From SIG603 sp964369415 (lineage in GTDB: Bacteria; Bacillota; Clostridia; Oscillospirales; Acutalibacteraceae), in NCBI GenBank assembly GCA_964369415.1, contig CAYJFP010000004.1, positions 1 through 64,000 on the forward strand: DNA of 64,000 bases, written 5' to 3'. The position numbers and the translations under genes were made by a program. A model generated the notes under the pieces. It did no database searches and had not been told where the DNA came from. It saw only the letters and a list, made by a program, of their open reading frames with translations. Positions 25,222 to 34,425 of this stretch are shown piece by piece; within the stretch, counting starts at the first letter, position 1; each line of letters starts with the position of its first letter.

Positions 25222-25797
25222 GTGAAAAATTTTAAATATATTTTATCAAAAATAAGCGGAAAAAGCCTTTCATTTGTCAGTATAACCATTATTTTTGGAA
25301 TACTCATAATACAATCGGGTTTAAACCTATTTGTCGATGTTGCACATGAGAACATTTCACAAATTGATATAATTTTCAGAACTGCAACAAGTTCTATTTT
25401 CGGATATATCATGAGTGTTGTTTCTACCAGTGATTTTGCTTTTAAAGAAAGAGAGAAAAGCAGTCCGAATCCTAAAAAAAGCATAGGTTTTTCTGCCGAA
25501 GAAACCCAAAATCCTAGTGCTTATTATAACGAAGTGCAAAACCAAGCTAATAGCGACATACAAACTACCGAAGCGCCTAAAGACAACTTTATAATTGAAA
25601 AAAAGAATTTTAAAATTAATATTCAAATTGTTGTTTTAACTTTAGCTTGCATTTATTGCCTTGTCATGATGCTTATAGTGCGAAATCTCACTCATTTATT
25701 CGTAGTAAACTCTACTAATACCGTGACTATATCACAGTACCGTGACATAATTTCCGGCAGTATCGGTGCACTTATCGGTTTATCACGTTCAAAATAA
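25222..25797 (+). CDS. Uncharacterised membrane protein
   Basis: A 191-residue protein of unknown family starting at GTG behind AGAGG. It has a hydrophobic N-terminal segment (VSITIIFGILIIQSGLNLFV), a possible second one near residue 55, a polar central region rich in Ser, Asn and Gln (about 70-125) and a C-terminal helix (IVVLTLACIYCLVMMLIV). It is monocistronic, with a terminator directly after it. No function can be assigned. Confidence 0.55.
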   Translation: MKNFKYILSKISGKSLSFVSITIIFGILIIQSGLNLFVDVAHENISQIDIIFRTATSSIFGYIMSVVSTSDFAFKEREKSSPNPKKSIGFSAEETQNPSAYYNEVQNQANSDIQTTEAPKDNFIIEKKNFKINIQIVVLTLACIYCLVMMLIVRNLTHLFVVNSTNTVTISQYRDIISGSIGALIGLSRSK

Positions 25798-25802
25798 AAA
25801 TC

Positions 25803-25841
25803 AGCAGTACAGACTCAATTAAAGTCTATACTGCTTTTTTA
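25803..25841. terminator. Bidirectional terminator
   Basis: Stem AGCAGTACAGACT/AGTCTATACTGCT with one mismatch, loop of seven bases, and a T-run on the right. Between a plus-strand membrane protein gene and the minus-strand LtaS-like gene. Confidence 0.85.
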
Positions 25842-25842
25842 T

Positions 25843-27867
25843 TTAGCCTTGATTTAAAAATAAATATGAATAATAGTCTTTCTCTAAAATCATTGCAGAA
25901 GATGAAAATAGGCGTGCCACATAAGAGGATATTTCGCTAACCTCTTCTTCAGTTATACTACTGTTTTCAAATAAAGTAACCTCGCTTGTATTTGCATTAA
26001 ACATATAATCCTTTGTAATATAACTCTTATCCACAAACATAACCAATGGGTCACTGTCCGATAGAATATCCTGTCCTATATACAGCCTTGAGTCATACTC
26101 TAGCCCAAACAAATTCGACAATGTCGGCGCTATATCTAAGCTTGAGGCATATTTATCTATAGTTATGGGCTCTTCCATTTCACTGTTCCAAAGTATAAAT
26201 GTATTCTCATAAATCTCAAAGGTTTCTTCAAGATAATCTGTACCTCTAAGCTCTGAATACTGAGGGTTTGTAAGCCCGTATGGATAGTGGTCACTGCTAA
26301 TTGCAAAAACCGTATCATCAAGTTTTCCTGCGGCTTCAAGTTCTTCCACTAGTTTTGCAAGAGCATATTCAAACTCTAAATTACAGGCTATATAGGCCTT
26401 CACTGCATCAGAATACGGCAAATGCGCTACGACTTCCTGATTTTTGTACGCCATCATATTTCCGCCAAAATTATACTCTAAATGTCCGCTTACAGTCATG
26501 TAATAAACATTAAAGTTTTCTTCACCAATAAACATGTCTGTAGATTGTTCTATCATCTCTACATCGGACTCTGGCCATCTATCTGTTATTTCAAGACCAT
26601 GACCTTTTGCATAAAAATCATACCCCATAGTCGGATAAGACTTGTCCCTATTATAATAAGTATAGCTGTGATTATGAAAAGCAAAACTCTTATACCCAAG
26701 TGAATTAAACTGATTTCCAAAAGCAAAGGGCATATAATTATCCGCAGCTCTTGTATAGCTCCAAACACCACTTTGTGGAAGCAAACCCGTGGTTGCGACA
26801 TACTCACCATCTGATGTGCTAACCCCCCAAATCGGGGTATAGAAATTTTCGAAAACAAACCCTTCATTTTGCATTTTATATAATGTCGGTGTAAGTTCGC
26901 TGTCGATGAAATAAGGCGAAAAAGCTTCAGCTGTGATTAAAATTAAGTTTTTCCCTTCAAACATTCCTGTGTACTCATTCTCTTTAGTCGGCTCTCTTTC
27001 AGAAAAAAATTGATTTAAACTTAAATAATCAGGGTCGCTTTCCTCTAAATTAAAATTAATATCCATCACTTGTTCTTCATACACTATAGGCTTAGGAGTG
27101 GCACTTGGTGTAGGCTCTGGAGTTGGAGTTTCGTCCGCTCCATCCGTCGGCTTGATGGCAAGCTCCTCCTCAGTTTCTACCGGCACTATTGTAACCTCTG
27201 TCTTACCTTCAAATTCTTCAGATCCAAACAAAGAAAACTTAACATCTATCGCCATACAAGCAGGCACTCCAAATGTATTAACAGTACTTAATGGCACAAA
27301 CTCATTTACTAAAAGATACCTTGGACTGTTGAGTCCATCTGTAAAAAGTGCAGGAAATAAAACACTAATAACAGCAATAACAACAAATGATACAGATGAT
27401 ATAATAGTCTTTCTAAACTCAAATTTATCTTTTAAAAAATGCTTTCTATAAAATGCAAAAAGCACTACCATTTGAAGAATCATCAACAGATATGTAATCC
27501 AATAGTTACCTAAAGAGTTAAGCGCAATCGAAGCAAACTCCAGTGCTTTTGGTATTCCCATTAACGACGTTATATAATATGGTGTTCCAAAAATGCTAAA
27601 ATAAATCATCTGAGAGATATAAATAAAATTTAGCGAAACGGCAAATATAGCCTGAATAACAAAAGCTACTTTTCGATTTTTGAGCACACTTCCGACAAAG
27701 AGCAAAAAAGCACCTATGCTTAGTGAAAAAAGAATTTTATATATACCAAACTCAAGGTTTGCACTAACACTGAATATTATCTCGTTGACAAATGAATATG
27801 ACAGTATAAACAAATACGATACGACAGTAAAAATCAAATTATAATTTTTTTCTCTTAAATATTTCAT
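25843..27867 (-). CDS. LtaS-like phosphoglycerol transferase (alkaline phosphatase superfamily)
   Basis: A 674-residue polytopic enzyme. Five N-terminal transmembrane helices span roughly residues 1-190. A Pro/Thr-rich linker (TPTPEPTPSATPKP, about 245-258) leads to an extracellular sulfatase-fold domain. Features expected of LtaS-type enzymes are present: LILITAEAFSPYF (metal Glu), WGVSTSDGEYVATTG (catalytic Thr/Ser region), FHNHSYTYYNRD and AISSDHYPYG (metal Asp and His). It would transfer glycerol-phosphate units from phosphatidylglycerol to lipoteichoic acid or another glycan at the outer membrane face. Monocistronic. Whether it is a polymerase or a primase cannot be told from sequence. 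Confidence 0.85.
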   Translation of the reverse strand: MKYLREKNYNLIFTVVSYLFILSYSFVNEIIFSVSANLEFGIYKILFSLSIGAFLLFVGSVLKNRKVAFVIQAIFAVSLNFIYISQMIYFSIFGTPYYITSLMGIPKALEFASIALNSLGNYWITYLLMILQMVVLFAFYRKHFLKDKFEFRKTIISSVSFVVIAVISVLFPALFTDGLNSPRYLLVNEFVPLSTVNTFGVPACMAIDVKFSLFGSEEFEGKTEVTIVPVETEEELAIKPTDGADETPTPEPTPSATPKPIVYEEQVMDINFNLEESDPDYLSLNQFFSEREPTKENEYTGMFEGKNLILITAEAFSPYFIDSELTPTLYKMQNEGFVFENFYTPIWGVSTSDGEYVATTGLLPQSGVWSYTRAADNYMPFAFGNQFNSLGYKSFAFHNHSYTYYNRDKSYPTMGYDFYAKGHGLEITDRWPESDVEMIEQSTDMFIGEENFNVYYMTVSGHLEYNFGGNMMAYKNQEVVAHLPYSDAVKAYIACNLEFEYALAKLVEELEAAGKLDDTVFAISSDHYPYGLTNPQYSELRGTDYLEETFEIYENTFILWNSEMEEPITIDKYASSLDIAPTLSNLFGLEYDSRLYIGQDILSDSDPLVMFVDKSYITKDYMFNANTSEVTLFENSSITEEEVSEISSYVARLFSSSAMILEKDYYSYLFLNQG

Positions 27868-27946
27868 TTTTTCCCTCTTAATTTTAAAATTAAATTAATT
27901 ATAACATTATTTCAAAATTTTACAATATTTTTTTATAGAAACAAGA

Positions 27947-27970
27947 AAAGCGCCCCCCTAAGAGCGCTTT
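27947..27970 (-). terminator. Terminator of the hydrogenase-GGDEF gene
   Basis: Minus strand stem AAAGCGC/GCGCTTT with a ten-base loop followed by TTCTTGTTT. Of moderate strength. Confidence 0.6.
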
Positions 27971-27972
27971 CT

Positions 27973-29715
27973 TTATTTTCTACTTCTTCTGTCACGACCG
28001 CCTATAGAATTATAATATTCCTCTTTAACTCTGTACATTTCTTTATCTGCTTCTTCAAGCTTATCCATAAGGTCATCAGAACTTAAACTGCATGAAGAGC
28101 CTATAGAAACTACTAAATTTTCTTGCATTTTAAACAAAAATTTTAGTCTTTCAATCTTTTTATCAAAGCATGAAATATCACTTGGATAATCAAGGACAAC
28201 AAACTCATCTCCACCTACTCGGTAAGAACTGCTTGGAAAAACAGCCTTTAAAACTTCTGAACATCCTATAATCAACTCATCACCATAACTATGTCCATAC
28301 ATGTCATTGGCTTGTTTAAGTCCATTGATATCAATGTAAGCAATACCCACAAAACCTGGATAGTCCTCCTTGATTTCCTTTATAGTCAGATTAAAACTAT
28401 ATCTGTTTTTCACGCCTGTGAGATCATCAAATTGACTTAGCTTCTTAAATTTATTTAGGAGATAATGCCTACAGTTATTTCTGTCATTATGTCCTGTAGC
28501 CAAATCGTAAACAAAGTCGTGGCAATTTCCATATCCACAACAAAAACAGTTTATTTCTCTATCTTCTTTCGTTATTTTTCCTAGAGAAATAAAGGCTCTC
28601 TCCATCATTACTTCATCTACAATTTTTCTATAGTCGTTGCTTTTGTCTGAATACGTCCTAATAAAGTCGTTATAATTTAATTTACCATCAAAAAAACTCA
28701 TTAAATCTGCCGATTTTTCATCTGAAACATTCATTTTAGCCTTATTAGTTGCAAAATCAATTTCATTCTGCCTTGCAGTTTTGTGTGTTCCTGTTCCTAA
28801 ATTACACCCATGTTCACAATTAAGTGCATCAACTATCAGCGGAACGGGTTTATTTTCATTTATATCTTTGATGTATTCTTCAAAATATTTTTCTATATTA
28901 GAAATTCCCTCTATCTGCTTTATCCAAACATCTTCATCTAAATGGTATTTAATATTTTCACTAAGTCCTCCAGGCCTTGAAAAAGTGAATCCTATAGATC
29001 CTTGAATATTATCAAATTCTGACTCATCATACTCTTTTAAGTCTATATTATTTTTTTCTAAATATTCATTAAACTTATTAAATGTAACATTATATTCAAG
29101 TACCCCTCCTGTGTGCTCGCTAGTGCATTCACGTTTTTTACCAATACAAGGAGATAAAAACATTATTTTCTCTTTAAGTCCAAGATATTTTTTTAAATAT
29201 ATTGCTAAGCAAATTACTGGACTGTGAATCGGTGACAAATTTTTTATCAAAGAGGGATGGTATTTTTCAATATAGCTTACAACAACAGGACATGGTTGTG
29301 CGATAACCCCACTTAAATCCTGCTCTCTAATTGCTTTTACATGCGCCCATGTGCAAATATCCGCTCCAAGTGATACGTCATATACATTTTTCACACCAAT
29401 ATTTTTCAAATATGAAATAAGCCTTTTAGTTTCAGTAAAATTAAACTTAACCGCCGGAGCAATTACAACTGAAATATCCTCATTATTCTCGATAGCTTCA
29501 TAAAAAAATTCTAAATCATCTACGTAATCTCTTGCATTATGGTCGCAGATAGACAAGCACTCCCCGCATGAAATGCAAAAACCGCTTTTTATAAATACTT
29601 TTCCCATATTCGCTTCAAAAAATGCTTCATTTGCGCCAACTGGGCATTTATAGATACATTTGTTGCAGCCTTGGCAATTTTTGTCTTTCGTAAAAACAAA
29701 ACTGGTCTTATCCAA
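27973..29715 (-). CDS. [FeFe]-hydrogenase-like sensor fused to a GGDEF diguanylate cyclase
   Basis: A 580-residue multidomain protein. Residues 1-65 hold two 4Fe-4S ferredoxin motifs (CQGCNKCIYKC; CISCGECLSIC). Residues 75-340 form an H-cluster domain with variant signatures QPCP (L1), SPCIGKKRE (L2) and CEHGCNLGTG (L3). The four cluster cysteines seem kept, but the proton-relay Cys of L1 is Pro. A further four-Cys motif (CFCCGYGNCHDF) lies near 395. Residues about 425-570 are GGDEF, with DIN and an intact GGDEF signature but no RxxD inhibitory site. Inference: a hydrogen- or redox-responsive c-di-GMP synthase. The start is TTG, eight bases after GAGGAG. Single gene. Confidence 0.83.
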   Translation of the reverse strand: MDKTSFVFTKDKNCQGCNKCIYKCPVGANEAFFEANMGKVFIKSGFCISCGECLSICDHNARDYVDDLEFFYEAIENNEDISVVIAPAVKFNFTETKRLISYLKNIGVKNVYDVSLGADICTWAHVKAIREQDLSGVIAQPCPVVVSYIEKYHPSLIKNLSPIHSPVICLAIYLKKYLGLKEKIMFLSPCIGKKRECTSEHTGGVLEYNVTFNKFNEYLEKNNIDLKEYDESEFDNIQGSIGFTFSRPGGLSENIKYHLDEDVWIKQIEGISNIEKYFEEYIKDINENKPVPLIVDALNCEHGCNLGTGTHKTARQNEIDFATNKAKMNVSDEKSADLMSFFDGKLNYNDFIRTYSDKSNDYRKIVDEVMMERAFISLGKITKEDREINCFCCGYGNCHDFVYDLATGHNDRNNCRHYLLNKFKKLSQFDDLTGVKNRYSFNLTIKEIKEDYPGFVGIAYIDINGLKQANDMYGHSYGDELIIGCSEVLKAVFPSSSYRVGGDEFVVLDYPSDISCFDKKIERLKFLFKMQENLVVSIGSSCSLSSDDLMDKLEEADKEMYRVKEEYYNSIGGRDRRSRK

Positions 29716-29877
29716 TCCTTAATCTCCTCTTACTTTAAAGTTACCAAAAGTAACATTTTTTCACATAATTTCTTAATATAATTATACTAATACACCCTTA
29801 AAAAGTCAAATTTTTTTATATTATATATTTATGTTTCGCTATACTTAAAAGAAAAATCATACCTTATACTTAGAATA

Positions 29878-29911
29878 TAAAAAAGAGGCTTGGCATTACG
29901 CCAAGCCTCTT
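29878..29911 (-). terminator. Terminator of the chemoreceptor gene
   Basis: Perfect 12-bp stem AAGAGGCTTGGC/GCCAAGCCTCTT with a five-base loop, followed on the minus strand by a U-run. Confidence 0.92.
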
Positions 29912-29920
29912 AAGTAGCTA

Positions 29921-31996
29921 TTAATATTTATCACTGTAACGGTAATTTCCACCCATCACATCATCGTCTTGATATTCGCTGTTGCCGCTGTCGTCACTAA
30001 GCACAAAGCCTGACAATAGGCTTTCCAAAATTTGTGACTGACTAGAAAGTTCTTCACTTGTAGCGGCACTTTCTTCTGCTGTAGCAGTATTCATTTGAAC
30101 AACAGCCGATATTTCATCAATACCTGCGCTAACTTGTCTTGCTCCTTCAGCCTGTGTTGTACAAGAAACAGCTATACTGTCAACCAATGCGCTAAGTTCG
30201 TTTGCACTGTTTATTGCTACATTAATCGAATTTGATGTGTCTGATGCAATTTTGTTACCTATGTCAACCACAGCAACTGTTTCTTCAATTATAGCCGCTG
30301 TATTTTTTGCAGATTCAGCCGACTTAGTAGCAAGTGTACGAACTTCATCTGCAACAACTGCAAATCCTTTACCTGAAGCACCAGCTCTTGCAGCCTCAAC
30401 CGCAGCATTAAGTGCCAAAATATTTGTTTGGAACGCAATGTCGTCTATAGTTTTTATGATATTACTAATTTCCATAGATTTTTGGCTGATATTTCCCATA
30501 GCCTGAACCATTTCCTGCATTTGCTCATGGCTTTGGTTTAATGCATCTTGAGATTTTTGGTTTGCTGCTTTAGCATTTTGAGAATCTTTTGCAGTCTCTC
30601 CTATTTTTTGGCTTATATCCTCAATAGTTGAAGAAAGCTGTGCTATCGAAGACGCCTGTTCTATTGCACCTTGTGCTAGAGACTGCGCCCCTTGTGCGAC
30701 CTGATTATTTCCTGAGTTTACATTGTTAGAAACCGAATTTATCTTATACATTGTCATCGACAATTTCTCTGCTATCTTATCTTGAGAATCTGTTAATGAG
30801 CTAAAATCTCCAATATAATATTCTTTAGCTTTACTTTGAACTGCAAAATTTCCAGCGGCAAGTTCTGCTAGTGTATAATTTAGATCATTAATCATGACCG
30901 AGACAGAGTTAACTATACTCTTAGTAGAATTTGCAAGTATCATAGTTTCATCTTTTGTATTAATTTGCGGCATAGGAGATGTTAAATCGCCTGTTGATAC
31001 CTTATTAAGTCTATCTGCACAAAGATTAATAGGCTTAGCAATATTGTTAGCTACATAAATTACAATTAATACAGAAACCACTAAAATAACTATGCTAATT
31101 ATTATAATGATTATTATAGAAGTAACCATTTGTGCTAAGAAATTATCCTGATGAGTCATAATATATATTCCCCATCCATTTGAATCATCGACTTGTGTAT
31201 ACGCTGCAAACTGGGCAACTCCGTCCCAATTTACAGAGGTAAACCCTTCGTTACCATTTAGTAATGACTGCTCTAGCTCGGCAAGCGTTTTTAGGGATGA
31301 ATCAGTTTTTGCCTCTTCAATAGTATTATACGCATCATAAACTAGTTGAGGATCGTTAAATGCAATAGTATCGCCATTGCTATTAATAATAGTTGTTGTA
31401 CTTCCTTCACCGACTGCTACTTTAGAAGATATAGTCGAGAAAACTGTAGGATTAATCGCAATAAGTGCAACGCCTTCAAAGCTTCCATCTCTCATTATGG
31501 GAGCTGTTATAGTCATTGTAAGTTGTCCTGTTTCAGGGCTAGTAAGCGGATCACCTACATAAGCATCACCTGTAGCTTTTGGCACAGCAAATAAGTCTTG
31601 TTGTGAAAAGTCGCCATCTACAGTAAGTGGCTTTCCTTCTTTGCTAAACACCTGTACAGATTCATAATTATTCGTAGACTTAATTTTCTCAAAATACTGG
31701 ACTATTTCTTCTTTAACTTCATCATGAGTTCTTCCATCGGCGGTTGTTCCCCCCACCTCAGGTATTTCTTGAGATATAATCGGATCTATCGCAAGCTGTT
31801 TTACAACGTTTCTATACGACTGAAGCTGAACTTCAACCATATCGGCTGTAGCATCAATCGTCGCCATCATTGATTCTTCTAGTGCAGACATCGTACTTGA
31901 ATATGTGTTAAAAATTGAGATTGAACTGATAGTAAGTATACTTACAAGTAATAGTGACATCGCTAAAGTCAAAATTTTCATTCTTATAGTTTTCAT
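29921..31996 (-). CDS. Methyl-accepting chemotaxis protein with Cache sensor domain
   Basis: A 691-residue transmembrane chemoreceptor. It has an N-terminal signal anchor (about 8-30) and an extracellular dCache-type ligand domain (about 35-280, with VQVFSKEGKPLTVDGDF and WGIYIMTHQDNF). A second membrane helix (IIIIIIISIVILVVSVLIVI, about 295-318) leads to HAMP and a cytoplasmic signalling domain with the hairpin tip IDDIAFQTNILALNAAVEAA. The ligand is unknown; Cache domains often bind amino acids or organic acids. The C-terminal tail lacks an obvious CheR/CheB pentapeptide. Ribosome binding site AAGGGG. Monocistronic. Confidence 0.93.
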   Translation of the reverse strand: MKTIRMKILTLAMSLLLVSILTISSISIFNTYSSTMSALEESMMATIDATADMVEVQLQSYRNVVKQLAIDPIISQEIPEVGGTTADGRTHDEVKEEIVQYFEKIKSTNNYESVQVFSKEGKPLTVDGDFSQQDLFAVPKATGDAYVGDPLTSPETGQLTMTITAPIMRDGSFEGVALIAINPTVFSTISSKVAVGEGSTTTIINSNGDTIAFNDPQLVYDAYNTIEEAKTDSSLKTLAELEQSLLNGNEGFTSVNWDGVAQFAAYTQVDDSNGWGIYIMTHQDNFLAQMVTSIIIIIIISIVILVVSVLIVIYVANNIAKPINLCADRLNKVSTGDLTSPMPQINTKDETMILANSTKSIVNSVSVMINDLNYTLAELAAGNFAVQSKAKEYYIGDFSSLTDSQDKIAEKLSMTMYKINSVSNNVNSGNNQVAQGAQSLAQGAIEQASSIAQLSSTIEDISQKIGETAKDSQNAKAANQKSQDALNQSHEQMQEMVQAMGNISQKSMEISNIIKTIDDIAFQTNILALNAAVEAARAGASGKGFAVVADEVRTLATKSAESAKNTAAIIEETVAVVDIGNKIASDTSNSINVAINSANELSALVDSIAVSCTTQAEGARQVSAGIDEISAVVQMNTATAEESAATSEELSSQSQILESLLSGFVLSDDSGNSEYQDDDVMGGNYRYSDKY

Positions 31997-32054
31997 TTTC
32001 TTAACCCCTTATTCTTTGTTAATCAGAAAAACGACTATTTCTCTAACCTTTCTC

Positions 32055-32083
32055 ATTATATCACCAATGTTTTCACTTTACAA
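32055..32083 (-). promoter_or_regulatory. Promoter of the chemoreceptor gene
   Basis: Minus strand TTGTAA (32078-32083) and TATAAT (32055-32060), 17-base spacer: a vegetative-type promoter. The remainder of the 373-base gap up to spo0A (32084-32280) is AT-rich, with nothing else recognisable. Confidence 0.65.
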
Positions 32084-32280
32084 TGAGATAGCAGTATATT
32101 TTTCTGAAAAAACATTTGTTTTATTTTTCAGATAAAGTTTAGTTCAATTTTGGACATAATAATTATCAAACAAACAATTATTATTTTTCTAATAAACTCA
32201 CTTAAAATATATCTTATTTTTCAAAAAACTGTACTCCATTTAAATACATTTATTTCTATCATCTTTAATTTTTACATATA

Positions 32281-32310
32281 AAAAGACTGATAGAACCACT
32301 CTATCAGTCT
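32281..32310 (-). terminator. Terminator of spo0A
   Basis: Stem AGACTGATAGA/TCTATCAGTCT with a five-base loop, followed on the minus strand by a U-run. It lies about 60 bases after the spo0A stop. Confidence 0.88.
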
Positions 32311-32369
32311 AAGTACAGGATTTATAAGTTTGTCCAAAAAGTTTCTATTTAATTCAGCTTTTATTATTC

Positions 32370-33140
32370 TTAAGCTTGCATTGTAACTAATTCAAGTGAA
32401 AGCTTGTCCGAAATCATTGCGATAAACTCGCTGTTAGTTGGCTTTCCTCTTGTATTATGAATTGTATATCCAAAATAAGAATTCAAAATCTCAACATCGC
32501 CTCTATCCCACGCTACTTCAATCGCATGTCGAATTGCTCTTTCGACTCTTGAACTAGTTGTTTTATATTCTTTTGCTACAGAAGGATACAGCTCTTTTGT
32601 CACTGCATTTATAACTTCTTTATTCTCTACAGCCATGATTATCGAATCTCTTAGGTAATGATACCCTTTTATATGTGCTGGTACGCCAATTTGATGAAGA
32701 ATTTCAGTAACTTTAATTTTCAAATCTGTTCTACTGTCTTTGATTTCTTTTCGATTATCCTCAGATGATGTGTTTGCCATAATTATCATATCTTCGAAAA
32801 GAGAAATATTGTCATAAGGCTTAACTATCACTTTGCTAACACCGATACCCAAAAGTTCTCTTTCAAGCACTGGACTTGAGTATGTAGTTGTTACAACAAA
32901 AATCGGCAGATTAATCTTTTCGCCTCTTAGTGTATGAATGACAGCCATCGCATCGTAATCCGGCAAAAAAACGTCAGTACACACAATATCTGGTTTCACT
33001 TCTCTAATTTTTTCAAGTAAAGTTGAACCATTCTTTTTTATGTACAAAACCTGCACCATGTTCGATGCTGCTTTTTGTGCTACTTCTCTCCCCCAATCTC
33101 CATCATCTGATGTAATAATCATTTTTAATAACTTTTCCAT
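32370..33140 (-). CDS. spo0A: Sporulation master regulator Spo0A
   Basis: A 256-residue response regulator that controls entry into sporulation and other stationary-phase functions. The receiver domain has the acidic pair in IITSDDGDW, the phospho-acceptor Asp in DIVCTDVFLPD and the conserved Lys in VIVKPYD. The C-terminal DNA-binding domain is diagnostic: IGVPAHIKGYHYLRD, SRVERAIRHAIEVAW and KPTNSEFIAM. The start is the ATG behind AGGAGG; 16 codons of the longer frame are leader. spoIVB, which usually precedes spo0A, is not found here. A perfect 0A-box core lies about 105 bases upstream. Confidence 0.97.
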   Translation of the reverse strand: MEKLLKMIITSDDGDWGREVAQKAASNMVQVLYIKKNGSTLLEKIREVKPDIVCTDVFLPDYDAMAVIHTLRGEKINLPIFVVTTTYSSPVLERELLGIGVSKVIVKPYDNISLFEDMIIMANTSSEDNRKEIKDSRTDLKIKVTEILHQIGVPAHIKGYHYLRDSIIMAVENKEVINAVTKELYPSVAKEYKTTSSRVERAIRHAIEVAWDRGDVEILNSYFGYTIHNTRGKPTNSEFIAMISDKLSLELVTMQA

Positions 33141-33174
33141 AAGCGACCTCCTGTATTTTTTTGAACGTGAACAA

Positions 33175-33203
33175 ATTTTACCATACAATCGAACATATTA
33201 CAA
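33175..33203 (-). promoter_or_regulatory. spo0A promoter
   Basis: Minus strand TTGTAA (33198-33203) and TAAAAT (33175-33180), 17-base spacer, ending 34 bases before the start codon. Confidence 0.55.
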
Positions 33204-33245
33204 TAGTTTTTAAGGATTTTTTAAAGAAAAAAAGCAAAAAGATTT

Positions 33246-33252
33246 TGTCGAA
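33246..33252 (+). promoter_or_regulatory. Putative 0A box upstream of spo0A
   Basis: TTTTGTCGAA contains the complete 0A-box core TGTCGAA, reading on the plus strand, about 45 bases upstream of the spo0A -35 box. This is consistent with autoregulation. A seven-base match can occur by chance. Confidence 0.4.
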
Positions 33253-33410
33253 TTTTGTAAAAAAAAATCGAACACCCTTGAATTGATAATTAAGGTGACG
33301 ATTTTTCTGAATTATTCTATTAAATTTTGAATTTGTTCGAGTTCAATATTTTCAAATATTTAGTGGAATTATGTATTTTTTATTAGAAAAATACATATAT
33401 ATTGTTTCCA

Positions 33411-34262
33411 CTATTTAATCATTTTTTTAAGACTGCTCGGAGAGTACCCTGTTTTCTGCTTGAAAACCTTAGAAAAGTATTGCACATCAGGTATTCCGAC
33501 AGCCACCGCAATATCTTTTATCGGAATTGAACCATTCAAAAGTTGCATAGCTTTTGAAATTTTTACGCTCATTATATATTCATTAGGAGATATTGCCATT
33601 GTATCTTTAAAGTATCTCCATAAAGTAGAATGGCTTATATGAAAAGTTTCTGCAATTTCTTCAACTGATAAATCATTAGAGTAATTTTTGTAAATATAAC
33701 TTACGATATCATCCATAACATAATTTTTAGGAAGACTTAAGTTGTTTTTTGTATTTTCAATATTACCTGAATTTTTCAAAATTTCCAAAACAGAATACAA
33801 AAATCTAATATACGAAAACATATTAAAAGAATTAACTTCTAAATTTGCATGAGTAAAATCTGAAATGAGCTCATGAATTTCCTCTATCTTGCTACACTGA
33901 ATAACCGGTAAATCATGGCTCAAATTTAAATCTGAAAGTACTTCATCTGCCTCTGCGCTGTCAAATCCAATCCATGAAAATTTCATAGGCATCTCTGAGC
34001 TTAAATTACCATAAGAAACAATACTACCTGGATAAATTGCAAAGACACTACCTTTTTTTAAACTATAATTCACATTGTTCACATTATAATAACCCTTACC
34101 TTCATAAACAAAGTGCAAAATGTGCTTTTCCCTTATCACTGCTTTCTCAGAAAAATCCGCAGAGCTAGCTTCACAACCAAAATTAATAAGGCTTAAATTA
34201 AAATTATTATAATTATTCATTATAATATCAGATGAGCTTCCCTTAGTTTTTTTGTAAATCAT
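33411..34262 (-). CDS. AraC-family transcriptional regulator
   Basis: A 283-residue regulator. The N-terminal cupin-like sugar-binding domain (about 30-150) includes KHILHFVYEGKGYYNVN and LKKGSVFAIYPGSIVSY. The C-terminal double helix-turn-helix (about 180-280) has LSVEEIAETFHISHSTLWRYF and IKDIAVAVGIPDVQYFSKVFKQKTGYSPS. It is divergent from the sugar isomerase/dehydrogenase/ABC operon and is its likely activator. No good ribosome binding site precedes the ATG at 34262; initiation may be weak or leaderless. A 40-base palindrome lies just upstream of the start. Confidence 0.9.
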   Translation of the reverse strand: MIYKKTKGSSSDIIMNNYNNFNLSLINFGCEASSADFSEKAVIREKHILHFVYEGKGYYNVNNVNYSLKKGSVFAIYPGSIVSYGNLSSEMPMKFSWIGFDSAEADEVLSDLNLSHDLPVIQCSKIEEIHELISDFTHANLEVNSFNMFSYIRFLYSVLEILKNSGNIENTKNNLSLPKNYVMDDIVSYIYKNYSNDLSVEEIAETFHISHSTLWRYFKDTMAISPNEYIMSVKISKAMQLLNGSIPIKDIAVAVGIPDVQYFSKVFKQKTGYSPSSLKKMIK

Positions 34263-34271
34263 ATTACATTA

Positions 34272-34311
34272 TAGTTTGCTACTTAATTATTAATAAGTAA
34301 TAGTCAAACTA
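34272..34311. promoter_or_regulatory. 40-base interrupted palindrome upstream of the araC-type gene
   Basis: Outer arms TAGTTTG (34272-34278) and CAAACTA (34305-34311) enclose inner arms ACTTA and TAAGT. It lies immediately upstream of the regulator's start codon and may be an operator for autoregulation or a structured leader. Confidence 0.45.
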
Positions 34312-34357
34312 CTTCCTCCAAACACTTTACTTTTTTCTATTGCATATTATAGCAAAT

Positions 34358-34425
34358 TTGAAATATTTTTACAACATTTATGTTTAAATTAGTGTTATTA
34401 ATATTATATTGAAATATTTTTACAA
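34358..34425 (+). repeat. Two 17-bp direct repeats, candidate AraC-type operator
   Basis: TTGAAATATTTTTACAA occurs identically at 34358-34374 and 34409-34425, 51 bases apart start to start, close to five helical turns. A looser relative (TTGAATATTTTAC) lies at 34576. Tandem direct repeats on one face of the helix are typical of AraC-family binding. The rest of the 350-base intergenic region is very AT-rich; no convincing promoter was seen there. Confidence 0.5.

Noticed and set aside
32055..32100. Sigma-D (motility) promoter for the chemoreceptor gene
   Set aside because: A TAAA is present, but the GCCGATAT-type -10 is not at the right distance; a sigma-A promoter fits better.
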